This document shows, piece by piece, positions 36,957 through 47,630 of a DNA stretch of 64,000 nucleotides. The stretch is from Candidatus Kinetoplastibacterium blastocrithidii (ex Strigomonas culicis). GTDB lineage: Bacteria > Pseudomonadota > Gammaproteobacteria > Burkholderiales > Burkholderiaceae_B. The notes under the pieces were generated by a model. The model did not search any database and was not told the origin of the DNA. It worked only from the letters and a program-made list of their open reading frames with translations. The stretch spans positions 434,001 through 498,000 of the forward strand of contig NC_019814.1 of assembly GCF_000319245.1 (NCBI RefSeq), written 5' to 3'. How positions within the stretch are numbered: position 1 is the first letter of the stretch; each line of letters starts with the position of its first letter. The translations under genes were made by a program, and so were the position numbers.

Positions 36957-37873
36957 TTGTTTTTTCTACTATAGATTATTCTTTTGAATATGTTTAGATT
37001 TTTCAATGGTGATATTTCAATAGATCTATTTGTGCCAAATAACGTTAATTTTATATCCTTTTTTTGTTTATTATTTTTATCGTAAAGATGATTTTTCAAT
37101 GAAAGGTCAATATCCTCTAATTTTTTTATCCATAATTCTATATTTTCATATATTTTTATATTTTCTAGATCATCTAATATTATACTTTCATGTTTATTGA
37201 AATCCCATGATAAAGCTCCACCGTATAGCCATAATGAGTTTATTGTTTCTAAGCCATTTTTGTTTCTATTAGTATTTACAGGATGCTTATTCCATACAAT
37301 CTCTATCTCGTTTAGTAATTTTCTCCAGTTTCTTAGTTTATCGGTATAATCTAAAAAATTATTTATGTTTTTACCCGCTATTGCTTTAGGGCTAAATGAT
37401 TTAGTATTAATACTATTTAATGGGAATATACGCCATCTTTCATTGGATATGAATTCAATTCTAAATTCAGATTTGAATATAGTAGGAAGTATGCTCTCAT
37501 ATAGAGATAAGCTTTCTTTTTTATTTAAATTTTCTATTGTTGGGTTTTGAATTACTGCTCCATTAATGCCAATTTCTAAATGAACTAGTTCTATTATCCA
37601 AACCGGATCAGGATCATTTGCTTTTGTTTTAGCGAGAAGAGGTCCTAGACCTGATGAAAATAACTTATTTTTATCATTCTTAAATCCACATCTCTTTAAC
37701 TCCCATGTCTCAAAAGCTGTGCATCCATTTTCTTCTATATAGTTAGATAAATTTGATTCAGCATATGATTCGTTTATAAATCTATATAAATTAGGAGCAT
37801 GAGATTGAATTAGGTCTAATAATTTGATATTCATTTCATTAGAAAAGATAAGCTCTGGTATTATAATATTCAT
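36935..37873 (-). CDS. RecJ-linked protein of the RpfE/phosphoglycerate-mutase-like family
   Basis: This 312-residue protein has no signal peptide or membrane helices. The segment NGLETINSLWLYGGALSW resembles the NSLWxxGGG block of a conserved family found next to recJ in beta- and gammaproteobacteria (RpfE of Xanthomonas), distantly related to cofactor-independent phosphoglycerate mutases. Other similar parts are DPDPVWIIELVHLEIGING and ISNERWRIFPLNSINTKS. Several metal ligands of true mutases are not visible, so enzyme activity is uncertain. It overlaps recJ by 22 bp. The family call is from position and motif only. Confidence 0.55.
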   Translation of the reverse strand: MNIIIPELIFSNEMNIKLLDLIQSHAPNLYRFINESYAESNLSNYIEENGCTAFETWELKRCGFKNDKNKLFSSGLGPLLAKTKANDPDPVWIIELVHLEIGINGAVIQNPTIENLNKKESLSLYESILPTIFKSEFRIEFISNERWRIFPLNSINTKSFSPKAIAGKNINNFLDYTDKLRNWRKLLNEIEIVWNKHPVNTNRNKNGLETINSLWLYGGALSWDFNKHESIILDDLENIKIYENIELWIKKLEDIDLSLKNHLYDKNNKQKKDIKLTLFGTNRSIEISPLKNLNIFKRIIYSRKNKWQYYLG

Positions 37874-37977
37874 TTATAGTAATATATTATATTATTGAAA
37901 ATATCTCTTACATTATCATAAAGTTAGTGTTTTATATTACTTTATTGATTTCTTATTTGGTTAGTAGTGAGCATATT

Positions 37978-39252
37978 GTGTTTAAATTGCCTTATGAGTT
38001 GTGGATAGCAGCAAAATATGTAGGAGTAATTAGAAGAACTAATGACAAATTTATTTCTTTTATTTCTATTGCTTCAGTGATAGGAATATCACTATGTGTT
38101 GCGTCCCTAGTAATAGTAGTTTCTATTATGAATGGGTTCCAAAAGGAAATAAAAGACAGGGTTCTTTCTATAACGCCTCACATTGAAATTTCTTCTAATA
38201 AATCTCAGTTTAATGATCTAAAAAATGATTTTATAGATAAAATTCTTGGCAGAAATACATATAATGCTATTGCGGCATATTCCCCATTTATAGCTTCTCA
38301 GGCAATGTTAGTATCTGGACTATCTAAATTCAGAGGTATTCAAGTTAACGGTATAGATTTTAATAGCTATCGTAATGTCTACCCTTTAGAAAAAAATATC
38401 ATTCTTGGTAGCTTAGAAAATCTTACTTCGAAAAACCATAATAGTATTATTATTGGTTATGAACTTGCCATAATGATGAACTTACATATAGGGGATAAAT
38501 TGGGCATTTTATCACCAGATTTTGCATTAGATATAAATTCTTTTATTCCAAAAATAGAACAGTTTATTGTAATAGGTATATTTAAATCTGGATACTATGA
38601 GTATGATGCAAATGTTGTGTTTATAAATTTGGACAATGCTTATAAATTATTTTCGGATAATTGCAAATGTGGAATTCGCATACTTCTACATGATACACAA
38701 GTAGCTCCATATGTAGGGAATAAAATTAGAGATGATTTGGATTGGAAATTTTTAGTACAGGATTGGGCTAGCAGTAATAAGAATTTATTTATTGCAGTTA
38801 AAACAGAAAAACGCATGATGTTTATAATTTTATCTATGATTATTACTGTTTCTGCTTTTAATCTTTTCTCTTCTTTAATTATGGTTGTTAAAGATAGAGC
38901 TAGTGAAATAGCTATTATGAGAACCATAGGCATTAGTTCATATAGTATATTAATTATATTTATCTTAGCAGGGTTAATAATCGGTTTAATTGGTACATTT
39001 ATGGGTATTATCTCTGGTATTTTTATATTATGTAATTTGGATGCTCTTGTCGCTTTTATTGAGAATAGTATGCGAATAGATTTCTTACCGTCAGATATTT
39101 ACTTTATTAATAAGTTTCCTGTTGATATGAGAATCAAAGATATATTTGCAATATCTTTTTTATCTATATTATTATCATTGTTTGCTACTATTTTACCAAG
39201 TTATAAAGCATCTAAATTACAACCAGCTAGAGTGTTGAGTCATGTTAAATAA
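37978..39252 (+). CDS. lolC: Lipoprotein-releasing ABC transporter permease LolC/E
   Basis: LolCDE extracts outer-membrane lipoproteins from the inner membrane and passes them to LolA. The GTG at 37978 gives 424 residues starting FKLPYELWIAAKY after the initiator, a typical N-terminus; a farther GTG at 37927 adds 17 hydrophobic residues and is less likely. One TM helix near residue 35 (GISLCVASLVIVVSIMNGFQ) is followed by a periplasmic domain and an FtsX-type three-helix C-terminus with REDRASEIAIMRTIG-like sequence (KDRASEIAIMRTIG). One permease seems to serve for both LolC and LolE. Overlaps lolD by 11 bp. Confidence 0.9.
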   Translation: MFKLPYELWIAAKYVGVIRRTNDKFISFISIASVIGISLCVASLVIVVSIMNGFQKEIKDRVLSITPHIEISSNKSQFNDLKNDFIDKILGRNTYNAIAAYSPFIASQAMLVSGLSKFRGIQVNGIDFNSYRNVYPLEKNIILGSLENLTSKNHNSIIIGYELAIMMNLHIGDKLGILSPDFALDINSFIPKIEQFIVIGIFKSGYYEYDANVVFINLDNAYKLFSDNCKCGIRILLHDTQVAPYVGNKIRDDLDWKFLVQDWASSNKNLFIAVKTEKRMMFIILSMIITVSAFNLFSSLIMVVKDRASEIAIMRTIGISSYSILIIFILAGLIIGLIGTFMGIISGIFILCNLDALVAFIENSMRIDFLPSDIYFINKFPVDMRIKDIFAISFLSILLSLFATILPSYKASKLQPARVLSHVK

Positions 39253-39925
39253 TGGTGATTGTATACTAAGGGTAGTTAATTTATATAAATCCTACGATGA
39301 TCTTAATAATATGTCTATTATTTTGGACAATATTAATTTCTCATTATATAGATCTGAAATAATTGCTATCATTGGTTCCTCTGGGTCAGGAAAAAGTACT
39401 TTATTGCATATAATTGGTCTCTTAGATTTTCCTGATTCTGGATCAGTTTTTATGAATAATATGGATGTAACTAATTTTTCTGAAAATGAGAGAGATAGAT
39501 TTCATAATTATAATATTAGTTTTATTTATCAATTTCATCATTTGCTATCAGAATTTAATGTATTAGATAATGTTGCTTTGCCCGTAATTATTCGCAATAA
39601 TTCATATGAGGAGGCTCGTTGTCTTGCTAAAGAACTAATAGAAAAGTTAGGACTAAACGGCAAGGAAAAAAAATTTCCATGTGAATTATCGGGAGGAGAG
39701 CGTCAGAGAGTTGCATTAGCAAGATCTTTAATTACTATGCCAGATTGTATAATTGCTGATGAACCAACTGGAAATTTAGATAAAAAAACTTCTATGATGA
39801 TGTTTGATTATTTTTTGAAGATGAAGAATGAATACGGTACTTCTTTTATAATAGCAACTCATGACTTAGAGATTGCTTCTATGGCTGATAGAAAGATGTG
39901 TTTAGAGCATGGTAATTTATTTTAG
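39242..39925 (+). CDS. lolD: Lipoprotein-releasing ABC transporter ATPase LolD
   Basis: LolD powers lipoprotein release. Walker A (GSSGSGKST), the Q-loop with the FIYQFHHLLSEFNVLDNV block typical of LolD/MacB-type ATPases, the signature LSGGERQRVALARSL, Walker B IIADEPTGNLD and the H-loop ATHDLEIA are all intact in 227 residues. The ATG lies inside the end of lolC (11-bp overlap), so the two are co-translated. tatD follows 16 nt later. Confidence 0.95.
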   Translation: MLNNGDCILRVVNLYKSYDDLNNMSIILDNINFSLYRSEIIAIIGSSGSGKSTLLHIIGLLDFPDSGSVFMNNMDVTNFSENERDRFHNYNISFIYQFHHLLSEFNVLDNVALPVIIRNNSYEEARCLAKELIEKLGLNGKEKKFPCELSGGERQRVALARSLITMPDCIIADEPTGNLDKKTSMMMFDYFLKMKNEYGTSFIIATHDLEIASMADRKMCLEHGNLF

Positions 39926-39941
39926 TTCGATAATATATTAA

Positions 39942-40748
39942 ATGTTTTTTATTGATACCCATTGTCATCTTGATGATACTAGCTTTGGAAATTTTGCTAG
40001 TAATATTTATCAGAAAGCAAGACTTTCTGGAGTAGAGGTTGTTATCAATCCTTCTAGAAATATTAACGGTTTTAATAAAATTAAAACTTTATCAAATAGT
40101 AACAACGGTATTTTTTACTCTTTTGGTATACATCCACTAGATATTAGTTTAAATTTTCGTAGTGATTTGGATTTTTTATATAAATCTGTAACAGATGTTA
40201 TTGATGATAAAAAATTTATAGGCATTGGAGAAATAGGATTAGATTTTAGAAATATTTATGACAATACGAATATTTATGTACAAAAAGAGTGTTTTATTAG
40301 ACAGCTTTTAATAGCTGAGGAATTTAGTCTACCTTTAATTATACATTCAGTGAAATCACATGATATAGTTCTTAGTTTCTTGAGAAAAAGACATAATAGC
40401 GGTGGTATTATTCATTCTTTCAGTGGTAGCTATCAGCAAGCACATAGTTTTATTGATCTTGGTTTTTTGCTTGGTTTTGGTGGGGCCATTACATATAAAA
40501 GAAATATGAAGGTTCGCTACAATGCAAGTGCTTTGCCATTGGATTCTATAGTTTTAGAGACTGATTCTCCATATATGTTGCCAAGCTGGCTAAATCGAGA
40601 TAAAGGTGTTTTGAATAGCCCCTGTGAGCTAATATCAATAGCTTTTACATTGGCAAAGTTACGCAATTGTAGTCTTGGTGAAATTGCAAATATAACAACT
40701 AAGAATGCATTCAATATAAGTTCTAAACTAAATTATAAAAGCTATTAG
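39942..40748 (+). CDS. tatD: TatD-family metal-dependent DNase
   Basis: TatD-type hydrolases are 3'-to-5' exonucleases with a TIM barrel. Metal-binding landmarks are FIDTHCHLDD at the N-terminus, GEIGLDF near 95, IHSVKSHD near 132, IHSFSGSY near 158 and LETDSPYMLP near 206. Length 268 is normal. The lolC-lolD-tatD order is shared with Bordetella. Which of the TatD paralogues (YcfH-like by position) is uncertain. A 212-nt noncoding gap follows before purL. Confidence 0.9.
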   Translation: MFFIDTHCHLDDTSFGNFASNIYQKARLSGVEVVINPSRNINGFNKIKTLSNSNNGIFYSFGIHPLDISLNFRSDLDFLYKSVTDVIDDKKFIGIGEIGLDFRNIYDNTNIYVQKECFIRQLLIAEEFSLPLIIHSVKSHDIVLSFLRKRHNSGGIIHSFSGSYQQAHSFIDLGFLLGFGGAITYKRNMKVRYNASALPLDSIVLETDSPYMLPSWLNRDKGVLNSPCELISIAFTLAKLRNCSLGEIANITTKNAFNISSKLNYKSY

Positions 40749-40867
40749 GAAATTAATTACAATATACTTATGCAAGCAGTTCTAATTAAATAAGTGATTT
40801 GTAATAAAATAGTTTAAGATTAAAAATCTATTTATATATATTGTGTATAAGATATAGTCGTATTAGG

Positions 40868-40936
40868 GTATTATTTTATAAGCTATATGTAGATTTTGCT
40901 GATAGAATAATCAGTTATAGAAGTATTATTTTATAA
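40868..40936 (+). repeat. 14-nt direct repeat upstream of purL
   Basis: GTATTATTTTATAA occurs at 40868-40881 and again at 40923-40936, 55 nt apart, in the 212-nt gap before purL; the second copy ends 24 nt before the GTG start. Both copies contain a TATTTTATAA stretch that could act as a -10 element. In such AT-rich DNA a chance repeat is possible. Confidence 0.4.
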
Positions 40937-40960
40937 TGTACAGAAGGTAAAGATAATATC

Positions 40961-43900
40961 GTGTCAACAGTACAATATTTTCCAGGTTCTGCTGCTCTTT
41001 CAAGTTTCCGCATAGATCAGCTTTTAAATAAATTCAAAGATTTTGGTCTTTGTGTTTCTAACATTTCATCTTACTATGATCATTTTGTTTGTGTTGAGGA
41101 AGTTTTAGATTTTAGAAAATCAGCTAGACTTAATGATTTATTGACATATGGGGGTAATGTTTTTGATAGAAAGTCGATAGATGAAGATAAAAACATATTG
41201 GAGTTAATAGTAATTCCTAGGATAGGTACTGTTTCTCCTTGGTCTAGCAAAGCAACAGAAATAGCCCATAACTGTGGTTTCTGTGAAGTTAATCGGATAG
41301 AACGAGGGGTTCATTTTATAGTTGAATCGGATCAAAAGGTTAGTTTTAATGATCAAGATCTAGATAAATTATTTAGTCTCTTGCATGACAGGATGACTGA
41401 GATTATCATCAGAAATGATTTTGATATTAATTTATTATTTAAAGATTCTGGCATCTCAAAACTAAAAATTATTCCTTTAATTAATGAAGGAATTGTTGCC
41501 TTACAAAAAGCTAATTATGATTTAGGTTTAGCTTTATCAGAAGAAGAAATACATTATTTAAGCAACTCTTTTGCTGCTCTTGGTAGAGATCCTACTGATG
41601 TTGAGTTAATAATGTTTGCTCAGGCCAATAGCGAACATTGTAGACATAAAATATTTAATGCTTCCTGGGTAATTGATGGTGAAAGAAAAGATTTTTCGCT
41701 CTTTGAAATGATTAAATCAACTCATTTAGCCCAGCCTAAAGGGACCGTTGTTGCTTATTCTGATAATGCTGCAATTATGAACGGCAGGAACATTTCTTTT
41801 TTCCATCCAGAGATTCCCAATGATTCTGGAATGGCAAAATATGTTGCTTCAGATTTAGACATGAATATCTTAATGAAGGTTGAGACGCATAATCATCCTA
41901 CAGCGATAGCTCCTTTTCAAGGAGCTTCTACTGGAGCTGGTGGTGAAATTCGGGATGAAGGGGCTACCGGTCGTGGATCTAAACCTAAAGCTGGTTTAAC
42001 TGGTTTTACTGTTTCTCATTTAAGAATTAGTGATTCAATTCAGCCTTGGGAGTTTTCTTATGAAAATACTCCAAAAAGGGTTTCTTCTCCTCTTTCTATC
42101 ATGATAGATGGACCATTAGGTGGTGCTGCTTTTAATAATGAATTTGGTAGGCCTAATATTTTAGGGTATTTTAGGGTTTTTGAACAAAAGGTTTGTGACA
42201 TTCATTGGGGATACCACAAGCCTATAATGCTTGCTGGTGGATTAGGTGTTATTGATGACAAGTTGTCTCATAAAAAAAATATCCATGACGGAGCGCTATT
42301 AATACAGCTTGGCGGGCCAGGTTTTCGTATAGGTATAGGTGGTGGCGCTGCTTCCAGTACTGATATAGGCAGCAATTCTGAAGATCTTGACTTTAATTCT
42401 GTGCAAAGAGGCAACCCTGAAATAGAGAGAAGGGCACAAGAGGTGATAGATCGTTGTTGGCAACTAGGAGAAAGAAATCCGATTATATCTATTCATGATG
42501 TTGGTGCTGGTGGACTTTCAAATGCATTCCCTGAATTGGTAAATGATTCTAAAATGGGGGCTATCTTTAATATTAGAAAAATTCCAATAGAAGAAAATGG
42601 TATGTCTCCATCAGAGATATGGACCAATGAATCGCAAGAGAGATATGTTCTTGCAATCAACAAAAAAGATTTAACTTTTTTTGATTATATAGCAAAAAGA
42701 GAGCGTTGTCCTTATTCTGTAATCGGTATTGCTACGACAAATCGATTGCTTAAAGTTCTTGATATTGATAAAAATATAAAAATTGATGATCTCCCTAATA
42801 TAACTGATTCTTTTGACAATAATCCTGTGGATATATCATTAGAAATAATTCTAGGGAAGCCACCTAAATTACAACGTACAGTTAATAGAGTTGTTAGGAT
42901 TAACAAAAAACTGGTCTTTGACGGAGTCTTAATTAAAGAAGCTATTTCTAGAGTATTAAGGCACCCTACAGTATCAAATAAATCCTTCTTAGTCACTATA
43001 GGGGATCGTAGCGTTGGCGGAATGGTATGTAGAGATCAAATGGTTGGCCCATGGCAGGTTCCTGTATCAAATTTTGCTGTAACAGCATCTGATTATGAGA
43101 GGTATTCTGGGGAGGCGATGGCAATTGGAGAGCGTTCTCCGATAGCTATAATTAATGCTCCTTCATCTGGTCGCATGGCATTAGCAGAGGCTATTACTAA
43201 TTTAATACCTGCTGGGGTAGATAAATTTGAAGATATAAAATTATCGGCTAATTGGATGGCGGCATGTGGTTTCGATGGGCAAGATGCAGATTTATATGAT
43301 ACTGTTGAAGCAGTTAGTGATTTTTGTAAGCATATAGGTTTATCTATACCTGTTGGTAAAGATTCATTGTCTATGAAGACTGTTTTTGAGCATGGAGGCA
43401 ATAGAAAACAGGTTGTTTCACCAATATCACTTATAGTAACAGCTTTTGCAAATATCAGTGATGTGCGCAAGAGTTTGACCCCTCAACTCAGGAATGATGT
43501 TGATAGCCTATTAATGTTTATTGATCTTGGTGATTTTAAAAATCGCATGGGCGGCTCTATTTTTGCCCAAGTATATGATCAGATTGGAAATGATTCACCT
43601 GATATATCTCCTGATAAATTAGCTTCTTTTTTTAATTTTATAAAATTATTATCCAGCAAGAATCTAATTTTATCTTATCATGACCGCTCTGATGGCGGTT
43701 TAATTACAACTCTCATTGAAATGTCTTTAGCTAGTCATTTTGGCTTGTCAATAAATCTAGATTCTATTATAAATAATTTAGAAAATGTTGATTATGAAAG
43801 TCTTAATGAATTATTGATAAGAGTTTTATTTTCAGAGGAGATAGGAGCTGTTATCCAAATACCTAAGAGAGATAAAAATGAAATTGTTAATTTCTTGGGG

Positions 43901-44950
43901 AAATTTAATTTAGGGTCTTCAGCTCACATTATAGGGAGTATAAATAACAGTAATACTTTAGATATAAATTATCAAAACAAATTGGTATGGTCTGAAAAAT
44001 GCTCTTTGTTAGGAAAAATATGGAGTGAAGTAAGCTATAACATTTCTATAAGAAGAGATAATCCATTATGTGCCCAATCTGAATTTGATACATGGGATGA
44101 TATTTCTGATCCTGGAATAAATCCATTTTTATCATTTGATATGAAGGATATAGATGCTCCTTTCATTTCTAAAGGATCTAGACCTTCAGTAGCAATACTT
44201 AGAGAACAAGGTTGTAATAGTAATATAGAGATGGCCTGGGCATTTGACAAGGTTGGTTTTAATGCCATTGATGTTCATATGAGTGATTTATTATCGGGTC
44301 GTATTAATTTATCTTCATTTAAAGGTTTAGTTGCTGTAGGTGGGTTCAGTTATGGTGATGTTTTAGGGGCGGGTGAAGGTTGGGCCCGTACTATATTATT
44401 CAATAATTTGATGTGTGATCAATTCTCTGAATATTTTTCTAGAAAAGATACTTTTTCCTTGGGAGTATGTAATGGTTGTCAAATGATATCTGCATTGTCT
44501 TCAATTGTCCCAGGTGCTACAGATTGGCCACGTTTTACTAGGAATAAATCAGAGAGATATGAGTCTCGTTTATCTACTATAGAAATATTGAAATCTCCTT
44601 CTATCTTATTCAATGGAATGGAAGGATCTAAAATACCTATTGTTATTGCACATGGCGAAGGATATGCAGATTACTCAAAATGTGACAGTATGGCAAATTC
44701 ATATGTATCTGCATGTTTTGTAGACAATTATGGAAACAAAACAGAGAAGTATCCATTTAATCCTAATGGTAGTCCTGGCGGTATTACTGCTGTTACAACT
44801 TTGGATGGCCGCTGCACTATTATGATGCCTCATCCAGAAAGAGTAACGAGGAATGTAACACTATCATGGGCTCCAGCAGAATGGGTAAATAGATATAAAT
44901 ATAGCCCATGGATGAAAATGTTTTATAATGCTCGTATCTGGGTAGATTAA
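40961..44950 (+). CDS. purL: Phosphoribosylformylglycinamidine synthase
   Basis: PurL makes FGAM from FGAR, glutamine and ATP in de novo purine synthesis. It is the large single-chain type (1329 aa) usual in proteobacteria: N-terminal PurS-like part, linker with [15 protein letters not shown] near 222, two AIRS-like halves ([27 protein letters not shown] and LPVGKDSL-type [13 protein letters not shown]), and a C-terminal class I glutaminase with the Cys in [11 protein letters not shown] near 1168 and HPERV. Starts at a GTG behind AGAAGG. Intact synthesis of purines contrasts with the purine auxotrophy of trypanosomatid hosts. Confidence 0.97.
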   Translation: MSTVQYFPGSAALSSFRIDQLLNKFKDFGLCVSNISSYYDHFVCVEEVLDFRKSARLNDLLTYGGNVFDRKSIDEDKNILELIVIPRIGTVSPWSSKATEIAHNCGFCEVNRIERGVHFIVESDQKVSFNDQDLDKLFSLLHDRMTEIIIRNDFDINLLFKDSGISKLKIIPLINEGIVALQKANYDLGLALSEEEIHYLSNSFAALGRDPTDVELIMFAQANSEHCRHKIFNASWVIDGERKDFSLFEMIKSTHLAQPKGTVVAYSDNAAIMNGRNISFFHPEIPNDSGMAKYVASDLDMNILMKVETHNHPTAIAPFQGASTGAGGEIRDEGATGRGSKPKAGLTGFTVSHLRISDSIQPWEFSYENTPKRVSSPLSIMIDGPLGGAAFNNEFGRPNILGYFRVFEQKVCDIHWGYHKPIMLAGGLGVIDDKLSHKKNIHDGALLIQLGGPGFRIGIGGGAASSTDIGSNSEDLDFNSVQRGNPEIERRAQEVIDRCWQLGERNPIISIHDVGAGGLSNAFPELVNDSKMGAIFNIRKIPIEENGMSPSEIWTNESQERYVLAINKKDLTFFDYIAKRERCPYSVIGIATTNRLLKVLDIDKNIKIDDLPNITDSFDNNPVDISLEIILGKPPKLQRTVNRVVRINKKLVFDGVLIKEAISRVLRHPTVSNKSFLVTIGDRSVGGMVCRDQMVGPWQVPVSNFAVTASDYERYSGEAMAIGERSPIAIINAPSSGRMALAEAITNLIPAGVDKFEDIKLSANWMAACGFDGQDADLYDTVEAVSDFCKHIGLSIPVGKDSLSMKTVFEHGGNRKQVVSPISLIVTAFANISDVRKSLTPQLRNDVDSLLMFIDLGDFKNRMGGSIFAQVYDQIGNDSPDISPDKLASFFNFIKLLSSKNLILSYHDRSDGGLITTLIEMSLASHFGLSINLDSIINNLENVDYESLNELLIRVLFSEEIGAVIQIPKRDKNEIVNFLGKFNLGSSAHIIGSINNSNTLDINYQNKLVWSEKCSLLGKIWSEVSYNISIRRDNPLCAQSEFDTWDDISDPGINPFLSFDMKDIDAPFISKGSRPSVAILREQGCNSNIEMAWAFDKVGFNAIDVHMSDLLSGRINLSSFKGLVAVGGFSYGDVLGAGEGWARTILFNNLMCDQFSEYFSRKDTFSLGVCNGCQMISALSSIVPGATDWPRFTRNKSERYESRLSTIEILKSPSILFNGMEGSKIPIVIAHGEGYADYSKCDSMANSYVSACFVDNYGNKTEKYPFNPNGSPGGITAVTTLDGRCTIMMPHPERVTRNVTLSWAPAEWVNRYKYSPWMKMFYNARIWVD

Positions 44951-44953
44951 CAA

Positions 44954-44994
44954 TAGATTAAAGCTCGTTAGTTTTACTGTCGAGCTTTAATCTA
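44954..44994 (+). terminator. Terminator-like hairpin behind purL
   Basis: A perfect 14-bp inverted repeat (TAGATTAAAGCTCG at 44954-44967 and its complement at 44981-44994, 13-nt loop) starts 3 nt after the purL stop. The GC-containing base of the loop end and position fit an intrinsic terminator, though the following T tract is broken (GTAAGTTTATAC). Confidence 0.65.
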
Positions 44995-45071
44995 GTAAGT
45001 TTATACTTGTATTTTACCTTGTTTTTATCGCATAAATGTTTTTATCAATGTTTTGTTTTAATTGAAATTAT

Positions 45072-45797
45072 ATGAAATATAATCGTGCTTTTAATCGCTC
45101 ATGCACTCAATTACGTAATTTTGAGATTATAAGAAATTTTACTAGTCAAGCAGTGGGTTCAGTTTTTATTAAGGCAGGTGATACATACGTTTTATGTACC
45201 GCTACTATTGTGGAAAATGTACCTGATTTTATGAAAAAACAGAAAGATTGTGGATGGGTTACAGCAGAATATAGCATGTTGCCTGCTGCTACACATATTA
45301 GATCTAATAGAGAATCTGTTTATGGTAAACAAACAGGAAGATCACATGAAATACAACGTTTTATAGGTCGAAGTATCAGGTCTATGTTTGATTTGTCTTT
45401 GTTAGGGTCACGCACTATTCACTTTGATTGTGATGTTATACAGGCAGATGGCGGTACTAGATGTGCAAGTATAACTGGAGCTTGTATTGCTGCTTTTGAT
45501 GCCGTGAGCTATTTGATTGACAACGGATTTATAAATAAAAATCCTATTTTTAATTACATAGCAGCAGTTTCTGTCGGTAAAGTAGGAGATAAATTATTAT
45601 TAGACATGGATTATACTGAAGATTGTAATTGTGATGTTGATATGAATGTGGTTATGGACGCAAAAGGCAGATTTGTAGAAATTCAAGCGACTGGAGAAAA
45701 ATCATTATTTTCTATGAATGATATGAATGATATGATTGTTTTAGCGCAGGAAGGCATCTCAAAGCTCATTAATTTACAAAAAGAATGTTTTAGTTAA
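45072..45797 (+). CDS. rph: Ribonuclease PH
   Basis: RNase PH trims tRNA 3' ends using phosphate. The 241 residues include GSVFIKAGDTYVLCTATI, GWVTAEYSMLPAATH, the phosphate-site arginines of GRSIRSMFDLSLLG, and DCDVIQADGGTRCASITGA. Length is normal with no truncation. In relatives rdgB comes next; here folC follows 24 nt later. Confidence 0.95.
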   Translation: MKYNRAFNRSCTQLRNFEIIRNFTSQAVGSVFIKAGDTYVLCTATIVENVPDFMKKQKDCGWVTAEYSMLPAATHIRSNRESVYGKQTGRSHEIQRFIGRSIRSMFDLSLLGSRTIHFDCDVIQADGGTRCASITGACIAAFDAVSYLIDNGFINKNPIFNYIAAVSVGKVGDKLLLDMDYTEDCNCDVDMNVVMDAKGRFVEIQATGEKSLFSMNDMNDMIVLAQEGISKLINLQKECFS

Positions 45798-45821
45798 ATT
45801 GCTCTTTATAAGATTTTTATA

Positions 45822-47090
45822 GTGAATAAAAACAATTCATCATTACAGGAATGGCTAAGTTACATTGAGTCAATTCATTCGGTTAGTATAGATCTAAATC
45901 TGGATAGGGTTAGATTGGTCGTTTCACTCATGGGTATAAGTATAGATGGGATAGTATTTACTATTGGTGGAACAAATGGTAAAGGATCTACTTGTAGTTT
46001 TTTAGAAAGTTTTTCATTAGAGGCGGGTTATACTGTAGGATTATATACTTCTCCGCATATAATATCTTTTAATGAAAGGTTCAGAATCAATGGTATTAGT
46101 GCAAGTGATAATGATATTATTGAGTCTCTAGATTTCATAGATAAAGTTAGGGGTGAAATCTCCTTATCCTATTTTGAGTTTACCACTCTAGCGGCTATAT
46201 ATTTATTTTCAGTAAGAAAACTAGAAGTATTAATCTTTGAAATCGGTATGGGTGGTCGTTTAGACGCTGTTAACATTATAGATCCTGATTGCTCTATTAT
46301 TACTAATATTGGTCTTGATCATGTTGAGTGGTTGGGAGAATCTAGGGAGGCTATAGGTTTTGAGAAAGCTCATATCTACAGAAAAAATAAACCAGCTATT
46401 TGTGGTGATATTAGCCCGCCATCATCTTTGCTAAATTATGCTTATAGAATAGATTCAGAGTTATTATTGATTAATAGAGATTTCAAATATTCAATTCATA
46501 ATAACACCTGGTCCTATTATGGAAAATATAATAACTTTGATGGATTGCCATATCCTAAAATGTTGGGTAAATATCAATTATTAAATGCTTCAATGGCTTT
46601 AACGGCAATAGGTTCAGTCAAAGATAGGTTAAAGGTTTCATATAAAAACATAAGTGATGGGATATCAAATTCATTTTTACCTTGCAGATTTCAGATTGTA
46701 CAAGAAAATCCTACAGTTATTCTTGATGTTGCTCATAATGCACATGCAGCTGTTTCCTTAGCAGAAAATCTAGCAGATAACGATAATTTTTCTAAAACAC
46801 ATATAGTAATCGGGATGTTAAAGGATAAGAATATAATAGAAGTTGCAAAAACATTGAATCCTTATGTTGATTACTGGTATTGTTGTAGCACTTTTGGCCC
46901 TAGAGGTTTGTCTTCAGATTTTCTCTTCGATATTATTAAAAATAATTTGAAATCAGACAATATATCTTGTTTTCCTAGTGCTATTAGTGCATTTAATTTT
47001 TCGCTTAGCAATTCTAATCAATGTGATAGGATACTGGTTTTTGGATCTTTTTTAACTATCTCTGATATTTATCAGTTGTATTCTAATTAG
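45822..47090 (+). CDS. folC: Bifunctional dihydrofolate/folylpolyglutamate synthase
   Basis: FolC adds glutamate to dihydropteroate and to folates. The P-loop GGTNGKGSTCSFLE is at about residues 47-60, followed by YTSPHIISFNERFRING, the Mg site FEIGMGGRLDAVN and VILDVAHNAHA in the C-terminal domain. Starts at a GTG (45822). The 422-residue length is normal. In E. coli and Bordetella the next gene would be dedD (a SPOR-domain division protein); here cvpA follows after 32 nt. Confidence 0.94.
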   Translation: MNKNNSSLQEWLSYIESIHSVSIDLNLDRVRLVVSLMGISIDGIVFTIGGTNGKGSTCSFLESFSLEAGYTVGLYTSPHIISFNERFRINGISASDNDIIESLDFIDKVRGEISLSYFEFTTLAAIYLFSVRKLEVLIFEIGMGGRLDAVNIIDPDCSIITNIGLDHVEWLGESREAIGFEKAHIYRKNKPAICGDISPPSSLLNYAYRIDSELLLINRDFKYSIHNNTWSYYGKYNNFDGLPYPKMLGKYQLLNASMALTAIGSVKDRLKVSYKNISDGISNSFLPCRFQIVQENPTVILDVAHNAHAAVSLAENLADNDNFSKTHIVIGMLKDKNIIEVAKTLNPYVDYWYCCSTFGPRGLSSDFLFDIIKNNLKSDNISCFPSAISAFNFSLSNSNQCDRILVFGSFLTISDIYQLYSN

Positions 47091-47122
47091 TTTTATTAGT
47101 AGTTTATTAATTTGGTAATAAA

Positions 47123-47587
47123 GTGGATTTTTTTGATTATATACTAGCCTGCGTATTATTGGCTTCCTGCATTATTGGATATTTTCGTGGTTTCATGAGG
47201 GAGTTATTATCGTTTCTTTCTTATTTTATATCATTTTTAATAACTGTGTTATTAGTACCAGATGTTAATGATTTTATTGAAAAATACCTAGATTCTCAGT
47301 TGTTTAGTATTTGTTTATCGTGTTTTATAGTGTTTTTGTCTATATTATCAGCATGTGGTTTTATTAATATATTAATATCATTCTTTGTCATTAAATCAGG
47401 AATGACATCTACTGATCGTGTGCTAGGTATTGTCTTTGGGGCATTGCGTGGATTATTATTAACACTGTTAGCACTATTATGTTGTAGTATGTTGTCCACA
47501 GAGTGTTGGTTTATGGATTCAGTTATCATAAAGCCAGCTATGGATTTAGTTTATAAAATCAAGGAATTACTCCTATCTGATATTTAA
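47123..47587 (+). CDS. cvpA: CvpA family membrane protein
   Basis: This 154-residue inner membrane protein has about four hydrophobic helices. The N-terminal DYILACVLLASCIIGYFRGFMRELLSFLSYF and DRVLGIVFGALRGLL segments are CvpA signatures. It starts at a GTG (47123). CvpA lies upstream of purF in most proteobacteria and is linked to colicin V production and envelope stress; its molecular action is not clear. Spacing to purF is 43 nt. Confidence 0.9.
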   Translation: MDFFDYILACVLLASCIIGYFRGFMRELLSFLSYFISFLITVLLVPDVNDFIEKYLDSQLFSICLSCFIVFLSILSACGFINILISFFVIKSGMTSTDRVLGIVFGALRGLLLTLLALLCCSMLSTECWFMDSVIIKPAMDLVYKIKELLLSDI

Positions 47588-47630
47588 AAATTCAAATAGT
47601 GGTATTCTTAATATCATTAGGAATTATTTT

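Noticed and set aside
37927-37977. Longer LolC start at GTG 37927
   Set aside because: It adds a 17-residue hydrophobic lead not found in relatives; GTG 37978 gives the family N-terminus.
43093-43470. 125-residue minus-strand ORF inside purL
   Set aside because: It is the antisense of a conserved purL catalytic region and has no own motif.
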